This document shows positions 1 through 9,460 of a DNA stretch of 64,000 nt, in pieces. The stretch spans positions 310,001 through 374,000 of the forward strand of contig QYAI01000024.1 in NCBI GenBank assembly GCA_003988855.1. Direction: 5' to 3'. The DNA comes from Arachnopeziza araneosa (lineage: Eukaryota > Ascomycota > Leotiomycetes > Helotiales > Arachnopezizaceae). The notes under the pieces are model-generated. The model did no database searches. It was not told where the DNA came from and saw nothing but the letters and a program-made list of their open reading frames with translations. Made by a program: the position numbers and the translations under genes. Positions within the stretch are counted from its first letter, which is position 1; each line of letters begins with the position of its first letter.

Positions 1-338
1 TCCTGGTAGCTTCTCAGCATTCTAGGCTTCATTGAGTGTGGAAGGCCTTGCACCTCACAACCTGTTTCCATATCATCTTCAAGCAACAGTTCTCGATCCT
101 GAGTGCACCGGTATAGCCAGCCAAGTGGCCCAGTACGAAGACATATTGAGCAGCGGTATTCTTTCGTGTAAAGGCGTGTCATGGTTAAGTGAGTGCATTG
201 CCCATTAGGGTTCATTCTCAGTCGAGCTTGAGGGGTGAGAGTCCGCTGTGTTGATATAGTAGAACGACGAAGAAAGTGAGGAGCTTGATTTGTCGCAGCT
301 GGGCTAATCACTAACTGTTTTTGAGGATCGCTCGCCAT
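1..338 (-). CDS. Conserved fungal Cys-containing protein, 5' part (runs off left edge)
   Basis: Reading the minus strand from an ATG at 338 gives 112 codons without a stop up to the window edge, so the 3' end is missing. The N-terminal 50 residues are basic, polar and probably disordered. From about residue 55 there is a conserved-looking block, RLYTKEYRCSICLRTGPLGW followed by LYRCTQDRELLLEDD. It carries a CxxC pair and a later Cys and resembles the start of a fungal protein family of unknown function that I recognise only by this block. The ATG sits in a clean context with no in-frame ATG directly upstream. Codon use looks like the neighbours. The function is unknown; the Cys pattern could bind a metal, which is inference. 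Confidence 0.7.
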   Translation of the reverse strand, partial: MASDPQKQLVISPAATNQAPHFLRRSTISTQRTLTPQARLRMNPNGQCTHLTMTRLYTKEYRCSICLRTGPLGWLYRCTQDRELLLEDDMETGCEVQGLPHSMKPRMLRSYQ

Positions 339-1508
339 ATTGAGATATCTTAGGTCTCCTGGAACTCCTGGAACTCAGATCGGACGGAAAGTATTAGGAG
401 TGTTGTTAGTGAATCACCTACCTTCGCGCTCTTCATGAGAGTTTTCGCTTAGACGCAATTCTAGGAGCGAGAGCAGATGAAAGTTCTTGACGTGCTTCAA
501 CATTGGACGAAACTAATTACAATAGTAACCTGTCAAAGTTCGAATGAAAGAGCTATTGTCATGGATCTTGAACCGACCGGAGGGTTCAATGACGGGCAGA
601 CAATGGGTGCGTATTATTATGATGACATAGGTAGTCGGACAGCTCAAAGGAAACTTTACACCACTCTATTTACAATCAAAATAAGCAACAGGCAACTGGG
701 GGTTTTAGACGTTCTTCTCATAATTGATCAAAATCATCATTCAATTTTCAAATTCATCTCGGAAAGGTAAAGATGAGGGGAGGAGAGCCGAGAGCATGAT
801 CATATTAGGTCTTTGAGAGTGGTAAGAGGTGTTGGGAGAAGACAGATATCTTAGCGCCAGTTCTGCAGCCATCTCTTGATTGATCAGTGGGACGAATCCA
901 ATGGATGGCGTAAAGAACTCATGTCCTCGACTCCCTCAGCTGTTGGGAGCAGCAGTGAGAGCGTAGCATAAGAATGGATAGAGGGGTCAATCATCCTCAA
1001 TCTCGGAATAGATGAAGCTGTATAGATGATCTCGTCATCGTCGGTCCTCGTTTTGTTGGGGCGGCGGCTGGCTGGGTTGTTGTCGCCGTCGCTGATCAGT
1101 CGCTGTCGCTGTTGCTGTTGCTGTGGACATTGGACGACAACATCCCTGTACCTTCCTCTGCGCTAACTCGAGGCTCCTCAGTCCAACCTCCCGATTTTGA
1201 TTCCCGACCCGACGTGCTCTCCAAATCATACCATAAACGCGTTCACAATCCTGGATTCTCCATCGCCAGGACGAGCACACGAAAGGATACGGTAGTGAAG
1301 GTCAGTAGAACTGCAATTCTTTTCTACTCCCCTCGTTTTCCCGGGCGGCTCCGTCGCCTGCGCGGCATATCGCGCTGCCTCGGCTTGCGAGCAGTAAACA
1401 TTGGCCCAGCGCCAGAGAAAACTTGCAAGGTACCATCGAGTTCAAGCTCCAGCTGATTTTCTGTGCCATCTAGAAATCTACGAACCTTTACATCCACCCT
1501 TCATCACG
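339..1508. other. Divergent intergenic region, no gene recognised
   Basis: This 1.17-kb spacer lies between the left-edge gene (minus) and the Mpv17-family gene (plus), so it should hold both promoters. It contains a low-complexity CGCTGTTGCTG-type stretch near 1085-1125 and a pyrimidine-rich run before the ATG at 1509. The open frames in it are short, lack family features and overlap one another on both strands. I call none of them a gene. Confidence 0.6.
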
Positions 1509-2399
1509 ATGTCGGTCAAATTCGAGAAGGATACGATCCAGCAGACGGGGGGAGCTGTCGCTGCACAAGGTGTCGAGGTGTTGAAAGGAGGTCCCGTTCA
1601 TCAATTGGCTGATGAAGTTGGAATCGCGTTGACCGGAGGGAAGAGCAGCATTGGAACGCAAGGTTATCTTGCGGTACGTGACGGATCATGGCGAGTGTTC
1701 ATCTTGAGGCTTCCGCTGACCTCTGTAGGCATACCTCAAGCAGCTTCAGACCAACCCCCTCCGGACCAAGATGCTTACATCCGGTACCCTAGCTGGACTA
1801 CAAGAGATCTTAGCATCGTGGATCGCGAAGGATCGCAACAAGAATGGACACTATTTTACGTCGAGAGTACCTAAGATGGCGGCCTATGGCGCTTTCATTG
1901 CGGCTCCATTGGGCCATGTTCTAATCAGTATTCTCCAAAAGGTCTTCCAAGGCCGTACAAGCTTGAAGGCGAAGATCCTTCAGATCATCTTCAGCAATTT
2001 GATTGTGAGAAATCAATTGATTCTGGGCTCCTAACTTGACTGCTGACAACTCTCCAGATTGCTCCCATCCAGAACAGCGTTTATCTGATATCCATGGCCA
2101 TTATTGCTGGTGCCAGAACAATTCACCAAGTCCACGCAACCTGGAAAGCCGGCTTCATGCCTGTCATGAAGGTCAGCTGGGTTACTTCGCCACTAGCACT
2201 GGCATTCGCCCAAAAATTCCTCCCGGAGAACACCTGGGTACCATTCTTCAACATCATTGGATTTTTCATTGGAACCTATGTCAATTCAGTAACCAAGAAG
2301 AAGCGTCTTGCGGCACTACGGAAGAGACATTACGACGAGAGTAGATCAAGCACCGGGAGACCTGACGAGGGTTATGGTGGGCCAAATCCGAAATATTAG
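1509..2399 (+). CDS. Mpv17/PMP22-family membrane protein (probably peroxisomal)
   Basis: Three exons, 1509-1673, 1729-2004 and 2058-2399, join in phase to a 260-aa protein. Splice sites are GTACGT/GTAG and GTGAGA/CCAG. The family hallmark begins at the exon 1/2 junction, AYLKQLQTNPLRTKMLTSG, a strong match to the start of Mpv17/PMP22 domains. It is followed by several hydrophobic helices: a first around SGTLAGLQEILASWIA, then AAYGAFIAAPLGHVLI, YLISMAIIAGAR and the segment after WVPFFNIIGFF. An N-terminal leader of about 55 residues precedes the domain, and the C-terminus is basic and hydrophilic. Fungal members with this leader are usually annotated as peroxisomal membrane protein PMP22-like. 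Mpv17-type proteins of the mitochondrial inner membrane are the alternative. A PEX11-like gene lies 2 kb downstream. Confidence 0.85.
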
Positions 2400-3090
2400 A
2401 AGTGTGAGTAGGGAGGGTTTCTCAAACACGACGCAGTATCCCGTTGATCGCACAGGTCTAATTTATTGCGAGAGTCAAATCCTCGGTGGTGGACTTGATC
2501 AATGCAAAAATGACTGGTTCTTAATGATATGCACAATGTTTCCCCAAATGCTTGATTCCTGGATAGGGGTTCATGGAAACAGGGAAGGCGCTTCGATTTC
2601 ACTTGTACTTGATTGGTTGGGCTTTAGTCCATGTTTTGTTGATAGGAATGTATCACCGTATGTTTGCTTCCGTTTCTCTCCTCCCGTGACTGTAGGAACT
2701 TCATTGTAACATGTAGGTTACCGCCCGATGTTCGTTTTCAAGTTACCACGTTTGATAACTCCTGTTCTACAAAGGATGGAAACCTGTCATTATGCAGTTA
2801 CTATCCATTCCCTCCCGTTTTCGTGGAGTGATAGGGCCGTCTTTGCTGTCGTGTAGTACTTTGCCATCTCTCACACATCGCTCAAACCCCCTAAGCGTAC
2901 ATATATCCTACGCGACGTTGACGATCTACTTCCCCACAAAAGTCGTTTTCTTGCAAGAACTCTCTCTCTCTCTTCGTTTTCTGCGTACAAATTTCTACGT
3001 GTTTGGTTTCGATTCGGGAAAAACTATTCTTTGAAACATTTCAGCTTCATCCTTGACTCGGAGTCGAGGTACTCGCTTCTTCTATTTCAG
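2400..3090 (+). other. Intergenic region and probable 5' UTR of the next gene
   Basis: No gene is visible in these 690 bp. The 3' half is pyrimidine-rich (TCTCTCTCTC near 2963-2975), typical of a fungal core promoter. A splice-like CTATTTCAG lies immediately before the ATG at 3091, so a leader intron is possible but its donor is unclear. Confidence 0.5.
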
Positions 3091-4179
3091 ATGATGACGC
3101 TAGGCGGTAATAGGAGGCTTCCAGGTATAGGTAGAGCAGGGCTTGCTCCTGGTGTGGGTATTCCTCTAAGCGGAATACCACCTGTACCGGGAATCAATCC
3201 ACTGGGTGGTAGAGGGTTTCTCGGTGGAGGGTTTCGAGGATTGGGAGGGCTGGCGGGTGCGAGAATCAATGGAAATGTTCTTGGCGGTGGTATGTCGGGT
3301 CTGGGAATCGGTGGGATCCCTGGACTCGGGGCGATCAACGGGCTGGGAACACTTGGTGGGATGGGATCACTGAGTAGCCTTGGTACGCTCAACCCGGCCA
3401 ATCCACTACTCAATCCCTTAACGACGGGGACACTGTTTGGGAACCAGCTCAACTCTACGCTCCCCCTCAATGGATTACAGAAACAGTTTGTCGCTCCTAA
3501 CAATCTCCTTGCACTTCAGACCCTGGCGGCTACTGGCGGTGTTGGATACAACAACCTACTTGGCCTTCACCGTCATGAAACAGATGGAAATAATTCCTGC
3601 TGCAACAACGACAGTCAGCCTAGGAGGAAATTTGATTGCAAAACGAAGGACGTCACAATAAGAGGGAAAGCATACGCAGTCCGAGCAGCATATCTCACCG
3701 ATGTCCCCAAGTTCGAGTCAGATCTAATCAAGTTCATGGACAAGAAGAAGGAAGATGACGTTCCTGACAGGGTTGTGGACATGTTGGTTCAATCCATCAA
3801 CCACGAACGTTACCATACCAGCTCAGTGCTTGATGAGGTCACACTTAGTATCCTCGCCTCGAATGTGGGTGCCAAATCTGTGGTCGAGCACTCTGTCAAA
3901 AGTCTCAATGGTCGAAATGGCGCGGAGTCGATCTCCGATGTTGACGAACTTGTGAAGATCATCTACACGATCATGGCCTCCAGCAGAGTTGATGATGAAT
4001 TGGTTGGCTGGTTGAAGAAACTCTTGGAGAAGGATGACTTTTATCTTGTGACGGTTTTGATACATACCTCTCTGGAGTATCACAAACTGTATGAGCAACT
4101 TCCCGAGATTCATGACAAGATTATGAAATTGGTGGGCTTGAAGGCCCAGGAGAACGGCGACTTTGGGAGGACGGTGTAG
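3091..4179 (+). CDS. Hypothetical protein: Gly/Leu-rich N-terminus and helical, possibly BTB-like C-terminus
   Basis: Single exon of 362 codons. The start is the ATGATG at 3091; the frame stays open upstream but has no ATG there. Residues 1 to about 120 are a low-complexity Gly/Leu/Asn/Pro region with short repeated patterns (GGLAG, GGGMSGLGIGG, GLGAINGLGTLGG). There is no signal peptide. A small Cys/Asn cluster (NSCCNNDSQ) follows near residue 170. From about 185 to the end comes an ordinary folded-looking segment, VTIRGKAYAVRAAYL then LDEVTLSILASN and EHSVKSL, with predicted helices throughout. Its opening loosely recalls fungal BTB-like domains, but I cannot confirm that. Function unknown. 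It sits between two peroxisome-related genes, which may be coincidence. Confidence 0.75.
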   Translation: MMTLGGNRRLPGIGRAGLAPGVGIPLSGIPPVPGINPLGGRGFLGGGFRGLGGLAGARINGNVLGGGMSGLGIGGIPGLGAINGLGTLGGMGSLSSLGTLNPANPLLNPLTTGTLFGNQLNSTLPLNGLQKQFVAPNNLLALQTLAATGGVGYNNLLGLHRHETDGNNSCCNNDSQPRRKFDCKTKDVTIRGKAYAVRAAYLTDVPKFESDLIKFMDKKKEDDVPDRVVDMLVQSINHERYHTSSVLDEVTLSILASNVGAKSVVEHSVKSLNGRNGAESISDVDELVKIIYTIMASSRVDDELVGWLKKLLEKDDFYLVTVLIHTSLEYHKLYEQLPEIHDKIMKLVGLKAQENGDFGRTV

Positions 4180-4517
4180 CAGTTTAACGGAGATTTAACT
4201 TCTTGGTTTCTACTTATACGTTTGGCGGACTTCCCATGGCGAATAATGAATCTCTGCATGGTGGCCGGATGATTTACATCTACACATAAAAACTAAAAAC
4301 AAATTTTAAGAAGGTACTTAGTGAGTAGATAATTCTCAACGGCTGCATCAAATGAAGAGTATTTTCCGACTACAGATATAAATGATTTTAACTTATGAAA
4401 GGTTCTTCTATAGATGGATAATAGTTTATCTCAGGCAATGCCCAAAAAAATTCCATTCAACAGATTTCACACAAGAGTTGGCTGAACATGAATCAAATTA
4501 GGTTGAAGCTTCAGTTT
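4180..4517. other. Convergent 3' intergenic spacer
   Basis: AT-rich 338-bp spacer between converging genes. Runs such as AAAACTAAAAACAAATTTTAAG (around 4287-4309) could serve as polyadenylation signals for both. No gene seen. Confidence 0.6.
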
Positions 4518-5450
4518 CTACGACGACCCGGTTTTCCTCCAGAGCTCTCTCACCCCGTTGATCCCAACAATACTCCCTAGTAAACCCACCCAAAGCTCAC
4601 TCACCAGTCCTTGCTCAAGACTCCAATGTACAGTCAGTGGCGCCCAAGCCAGATTAGCCACCATTTCTCTACTCCACTTAGCTTTCCAAGCAGTATCGTC
4701 TTCCACCACCTCATCCTTCCCTTGTGCCTTCAACCTCCTAATCCTCACCTCTCTCCATAGCCTTACAAAATCCAGCCCGACATGCAGGGCCCAAAACCTC
4801 GAGCTCCACGCCCAAGCCTTATTTTGTTTCTCCTTACTCCACCCTAATACACCCTTCTCGCTTAGATACGCGTAATTCTCCAAATATTGATAAAAGAGGT
4901 TCACAAGGACCTGAGCACTCGCTACACCTCTCAGAACTCTATCCTCAGGCGGGTTTTGAATGACCGACTTTCCCCAACTCCATATGCCCAGTAAGCCCCA
5001 TAGTCGAACAAATATCCTAAAGTCGGATATTACAGAGGAGAGTGCTTTTAGCCGGGCTGATAGGATCAGCAGCCTCGAAGGGGTGATTGTAGAGTCCGCC
5101 GTTGCGATGACCACGGTTGTATTAGGGGGGAGCGCGATGGCTTTCTCGATTATGAGACGCGCTGTGCGGTGTAATCGGGCTAGGGATATGGAGGAGAGGA
5201 CGGAGGAAGTGAGGAGGGATGTGTAGCATATTGTGAGCAGGAGAGTGTCGGTTCCTGAAGGCGTGGAGAATATTTTCGAGAAGTGCGAGATATTCGCGTC
5301 AGTTTTGGAGAGGTAGAGCGATGCCCAGCTTCGTAGGGTCTTTGCTGAGGGGAGGGCTGGTGGGGAAGGAGTCTGGGGAAGCGGGATGGGGATGGGGATG
5401 GCTTTCTCAGGAGCTGTCTCTGGCGGCGCGACTCCTTGAATCTCAGACAT
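4518..5450 (-). CDS. PEX11-family (PEX11C-like) peroxisome proliferation protein
   Basis: Single exon of 310 aa from an ATG at 5450. After a Pro-rich leader (IPIPIPLPQTPSPPALPSA) comes a PEX11-like architecture: amphipathic helices around the LYLSKTD and ARLHRTARLIIEKA segments, then LKALSSVISDFRIFVRLWGL and a hydrophobic stretch. Next is the family-typical YQYLENYAYLSEKGVLGW, a Trp-rich helix (SSRFWALHVGLDFVRLW), and a C-terminal hydrophobic hairpin (WVGLLGSIVGINGVRELW). PEX11 proteins remodel the peroxisomal membrane before fission. The match is to the divergent fungal PEX11C-type branch rather than canonical PEX11, so the subfamily is an inference. It is convergent with the Gly/Leu-rich gene. 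Confidence 0.75.
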   Translation of the reverse strand: MSEIQGVAPPETAPEKAIPIPIPLPQTPSPPALPSAKTLRSWASLYLSKTDANISHFSKIFSTPSGTDTLLLTICYTSLLTSSVLSSISLARLHRTARLIIEKAIALPPNTTVVIATADSTITPSRLLILSARLKALSSVISDFRIFVRLWGLLGIWSWGKSVIQNPPEDRVLRGVASAQVLVNLFYQYLENYAYLSEKGVLGWSKEKQNKAWAWSSRFWALHVGLDFVRLWREVRIRRLKAQGKDEVVEDDTAWKAKWSREMVANLAWAPLTVHWSLEQGLVSELWVGLLGSIVGINGVRELWRKTGSS

Positions 5451-5938
5451 AGTGAAGTAGATTCGGATACAGATGTGATATGGCCTTCTGATAAAAGCGA
5501 AGTTGTACAGAGAAGAGCGGAAGAGCGACGCCTGAAAGGAATGTGGTGTTGATAAAGAACCCGGATCAACGCGACTCTCAGCCGAGGTTCATTTTACCGA
5601 ACCCCTGGCCTCGCTTGCTTCTGAACGCGACGTCGGGATCTTCTATATTTCCTCATACTTTCTTTCACTCGGGTCATCTCATCATATCAAGTATCGTACT
5701 CAAGCAACCTACAAGGCGTCAAGTGTGCCTGTATCACTTGTCCTATCTCGAATGAGTCACTTTGAAAGACACGCGCATTTGAGATCCCTGAGCGGGAACA
5801 TTGCTTTGTTTACATACGTACTCGCGGTGAATCCAACATGGATATACCTATAGGTCTCCAACGGCCTCGAAGCAACGGTGAAACAGCAACGCAAAATTCA
5901 GGCATAATATACAGCCCCCTTCAGTATTTGTGCCAATC
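5451..5938. other. Intergenic spacer upstream of the PEX11-like gene
   Basis: This 488-bp region should contain the PEX11-like promoter (reading leftwards) and the 3' end of the next minus-strand gene. I see no coding sequence or structured repeat. Confidence 0.5.
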
Positions 5939-6553
5939 TCAAGACTCCGATCCATATCTCTCTTGCTCATCTGGCTTCTTTGGAGTTCTAACAGGATAGC
6001 ACCCTCTCATAGCCAAATTTGGCCTCAACGTCATCCTAAAGAACATGTTGTCCTCCATACATTTCAAGTCCCATTTCTCCGCTTGTAGATTGAAGGCCTC
6101 CCCTGCAACGAACCATTCCAGTAGAGAAATCTCCACCCAGTCTTGCTCTAAACTTGATGGAATTACGAAGTATCGATGGGAGTAGACGGGTCCGAAGTCG
6201 TGACGAGCGGTCAAGTGGATAACATATGGTGTTTGTGGCTTGAGTGGGTTGTTTTTGAGAAGTTCAGGTGTGAAATTGGGCTCTGGTGCTGGTGGCAGCG
6301 TACGAGGATTTGGCTTTTCTGAAATCAGGCCAGACACCCTAGGTCGACTGCCACCTAGTATAAGTGCCATAAAGTCTGCAGTGCGCTGTTTTCGACTGGA
6401 GTAGGCTAGAAAAGAGTGGAATATAGCATCATGAAGATCCCTGTTTGGATCGTTGTGAGGTTTCGTATCTCTTGGGTTAAGAGTATGTTCTGCACAGCCA
6501 CAGCAGAAGATGGGGTTGATGTTAGCCAGCGAAAGAACAGGTGCTCGAGTCAT
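5939..6553 (-). CDS. Hypothetical protein, 204 aa
   Basis: Uninterrupted frame from ATG at 6553. I recognise no family. The first 25 residues contain a CCGC cluster (NPIFCCGCAEH), the middle is Pro-rich (PPAPEPNFTPELL), and the C-terminal 100 residues look folded, with aromatic-rich strands (PYVIHLTARHDFG, SHRYFVIPSSLEQDWVEISLLEWF). There is no signal peptide or membrane segment. Composition and length are credible for an expressed lineage-specific protein. The AT-rich flanks and lack of a recognisable domain leave some doubt. Confidence 0.5.
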   Translation of the reverse strand: MTRAPVLSLANINPIFCCGCAEHTLNPRDTKPHNDPNRDLHDAIFHSFLAYSSRKQRTADFMALILGGSRPRVSGLISEKPNPRTLPPAPEPNFTPELLKNNPLKPQTPYVIHLTARHDFGPVYSHRYFVIPSSLEQDWVEISLLEWFVAGEAFNLQAEKWDLKCMEDNMFFRMTLRPNLAMRGCYPVRTPKKPDEQERYGSES

Positions 6554-7434
6554 TATTCTACGCGTGTAGAAGAAGAAAAAATGCTGTGTTGGAGTATTGT
6601 TAAATGCTGTTAAATTCTTAGAGAAGTTTGATCTCTAGAATCTTGATTCACTTTATAACTAGACTGCCAAGATAATGTGTCATATGTCTGCACTTTTTGA
6701 AATGATTCACAGGCAGTTTGATGTGTTGATTTATAAATGAGAGCATGTATTGCACAACTTATATTCGTAATTTCGGATGTTTCAATCTATTCCGGGGGCC
6801 TACTATCCTGCAGGCTCGTTTTTAATACAAAAGGAGAGCCAAAATTTATGTCACATTGTGTTTTTGTAAATGGCTTATAGATGGGATGGTCTGCTTTTAT
6901 TGAGAAAAACTTTTGGAGTTCAAAACAAGTCAGTAATCTAAAGAGTCTCCATAACACTCGCAACTAGTTTTTGGAGCTACTATCTACATTATAATCAAGA
7001 ATGGTTATATCTAGCCATATTTTAGCGCTGGGATCAAAACTTTTCCAGACTAGGGCCCTTACTCGATAGTAGCCGTGGTACTATGTTGCAGAAAAACGCC
7101 TTCGAACCTATATCAAGTACATTTTTGTTTTGGCAAAAAATGAAAGCTTTACCCATTGAAGGCCACAAGATTCTCAAAAGGAGCAGATTATAATCTCACT
7201 GATGGTATATATAAGTTTAAGTCATTTAAACGTATAGAGATTAAGATTTATGCTTCGTATAAGAGTTGAGACTGAAGATGAATATGTATATTCTTGATAA
7301 TAATACTACCTTCATCGAGGAATTTGGGTCAGGTTGCTGAGATGTTTCGAATATCGTTTTGCTTGGTATGTTTCCAATTTCTCTCCTAGTTCCTCCCCAT
7401 CCATTTCTACGTTCAAATGAGAGCGCTGTCCAAA
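6554..7434. other. AT-rich intergenic region
   Basis: 881 bp of AT-rich sequence with stops in all frames. I see no gene, terminal inverted repeats or tRNA. Confidence 0.6.
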
Positions 7435-8221
7435 CTACATTTGAACTTCTTTCTGATGCTTCACAAATTCGGGGAAGGCACTCCAGCTAGTAAATGCTGA
7501 GTAAAGTTGCGGGTCCCTGACAGTTTCACCCAACTCATCCTTCCGGCCCGAAATAAGTTTTCGTATCATAATCCTTCGCTTCTCGAATGCGAACTGTAGG
7601 GGTGAGAGTTCGGGATATTTGAGTCCATTGCCTGCAATAGTGTACTCTTCTCTTTCCTTGAAGTCAGTAGTTCCGGTAGAAGACCGATCCGACTCGAGAT
7701 CCGAAGCATCCTCGAAAAGCCAGGATAAATCACTCTCGGTCAAATTCTCAACCTCAGAGGGAGCCGAGAACCGAGAAACAGTGGATTTTCCTGGAGAAGA
7801 TGGCTGGCTGCAAGATGAGTTTGATGAAGTATCACTGGACTTGAGGGACATGTCGTCGTTGACATCGAATAGGTCCTCGTCGCTGGAAGAATTGTAACCG
7901 CCATTCTCTGAGAGGTTTTTAGCTTTTTTTAAACTTGAGAAGACGGTTGACTCGATGGTTCCCTTCGACGTAGACCTGAAATGGGGTTTCGGGATGGTAA
8001 TGGAAGCTTCGAACGCTGAATTATTGCGTGGGATTAGTGAGTGCTCTGTCTTTCGTAAGTCTAGAGCTGTTTCAGTTGATATTTTCTTCCAGCTCCATCT
8101 TGACCAAGGTTTCAAGCTTAGAGCAAAGGCGCCAGCTTGAAGTGGCTCTGCTGAAGTATCTATATTCTTTGTTAGCAAAAGTTCGTGTTTCAGGAAGACT
8201 GAGGTTCTTACTTGATGCCAT
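7435..8221 (-). CDS. Hypothetical Ser-rich protein, 244 aa
   Basis: Two exons on the minus strand: a 10-nt first exon 8221-8212 (ATG plus 7 nt), a 52-nt intron 8211-8160 (GTAAGA donor, GCTAAC branch point, TATAG acceptor), then 8159-7435. The open frame of exon 2 has no ATG near its beginning, and the short exon restores one in phase (MASNTSAEPLQAG). The protein is Ser/Asp/Glu-rich in the middle (NSSSDEDLFDVNDDMSLKS, DTSSNSSCSQPSSPGKS) and ends in a more ordered segment, SPLQFAFEKRRIMIRKLI then GETVRDPQLYSAFTSW. No known domain is recognised. It could be a phosphorylated regulatory protein, which is inference only. Confidence 0.6.
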
Positions 8222-9460
8222 TCTTGTTATTACTCTTATCTTTTCGGCCTATTGTGGCTATGATTGGTTATTATTGTTTGTTTTAGATTATGTGGTGGGT
8301 ATTGAGAGATAGAGGTTGATGACATTGTGATTAGCGAGGCCAGAGAGTTGAGTTTGAAAGTGAAGGTATTCATTTTGGGCCTTGGTTGGTTGAATCTAGG
8401 TGTTAGGGAGTTCCAAAGCAGAACTAAGCTGAGGGTCCCGGACCGTCAATGCGTTCTATATTAGTGAATTGACAGAATAGGATTAGGTATTGCGTAGAAT
8501 TTTTAGTCTTACTACTATATCTAAGCCTCCCGGCGTTAGAACCATAACCATCTCTAGCATCTCATTCTATCTCGGTAGCCCTTCGCAGAATTGTAATAGC
8601 TGCCCTATTTTCTACCCAGTATTTTGGGTGGAGCTTACTCGTCTCACTAAAGAACTGAGGGCCGAACCAGACTTCACATCAATGGTTGATTCTATGCCGA
8701 TTGCAAAATTTCCCCTACCAAAACACTAGGCGTAGATCGGTCACACTATTCGGCCGGTTCGTTATATTGTATTCAACCTAATCCTATCCATCATCATGAC
8801 ACGTGAAAAAATATGGTTCTGTCCTATTTCAATTAGTCTTGTCCACTCTGATGAAGATATATGGGTCATGATAATTTTCGATGGGAGTAAAATCCGGAAT
8901 AGCGCTAGAAATAGCGTTGGTAAGTGATTCTAGGTATCGTCGTTCGGCATATGACGAATTTGTCGCTCTCTCGCGCAGTAGCTCTTCAGGAGCATGCTCG
9001 CAGGGGGAAAATTTGGTGGCTTTATCCCGTCTTTCCCTGCAGTATAATCTTCACTAAGAGTTGTTAGAGTCATGGGTACCATGCTGCTACTTGGCTGCAA
9101 ATGGTTTGTCTAAGAGAAATAGTGACGAGTTAAGATGTTTTGCTAGGTCTGACCAATTAACTGTGACTTGTTGCAAACAAAATTAGGCAAATCAATCGCT
9201 GAAACCATAATTATAAGACCAATGTTTATTTGCTTGAAGTGAGTAGGTTCGTATGAAAATCTTTGAGGAAATTAGAACTTGATAATTGTGATACAGTGGA
9301 ATCATAGCAGTTTGAGGTCATGTACGAAGTATAAGACGATAATAATCATTACACACTCTAGAAAATTCCTATCGTAGACTGTATAAGAATGTTCACGAAG
9401 AATCTGTGCCCTTTCCAAGAACCAAGGGAGGAATAAAATCTCGCCACTGAGTAGCGCCTC
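8222..9460. other. AT-rich intergenic region with a 12-bp inverted repeat
   Basis: 1.24 kb without a recognisable gene. It contains a perfect 12-bp inverted repeat (8477-8488 and 8776-8787, ATAGGATTAGGT and its complement) enclosing about 290 bp. No target-site duplication is visible next to the repeats. An 80-codon open frame lies inside but shows no family features. Confidence 0.5.
8477..8787. repeat. Perfect 12-bp inverted repeat pair
   Basis: The arms are at 8477-8488 and 8776-8787. The match does not extend beyond 12 bp on either side. This could be the remnant of a small non-autonomous transposon or a chance pairing in AT-rich DNA. Confidence 0.35.

Noticed and set aside
477..770. 97-codon open frame on the plus strand
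   Set aside because: No family features, low-complexity flanks and no supporting splice or composition signal.
3031..3090. 20-residue N-terminal extension of the Gly/Leu-rich protein
   Set aside because: It lacks an ATG (it would start at TTG), so the ATG at 3091 is used.
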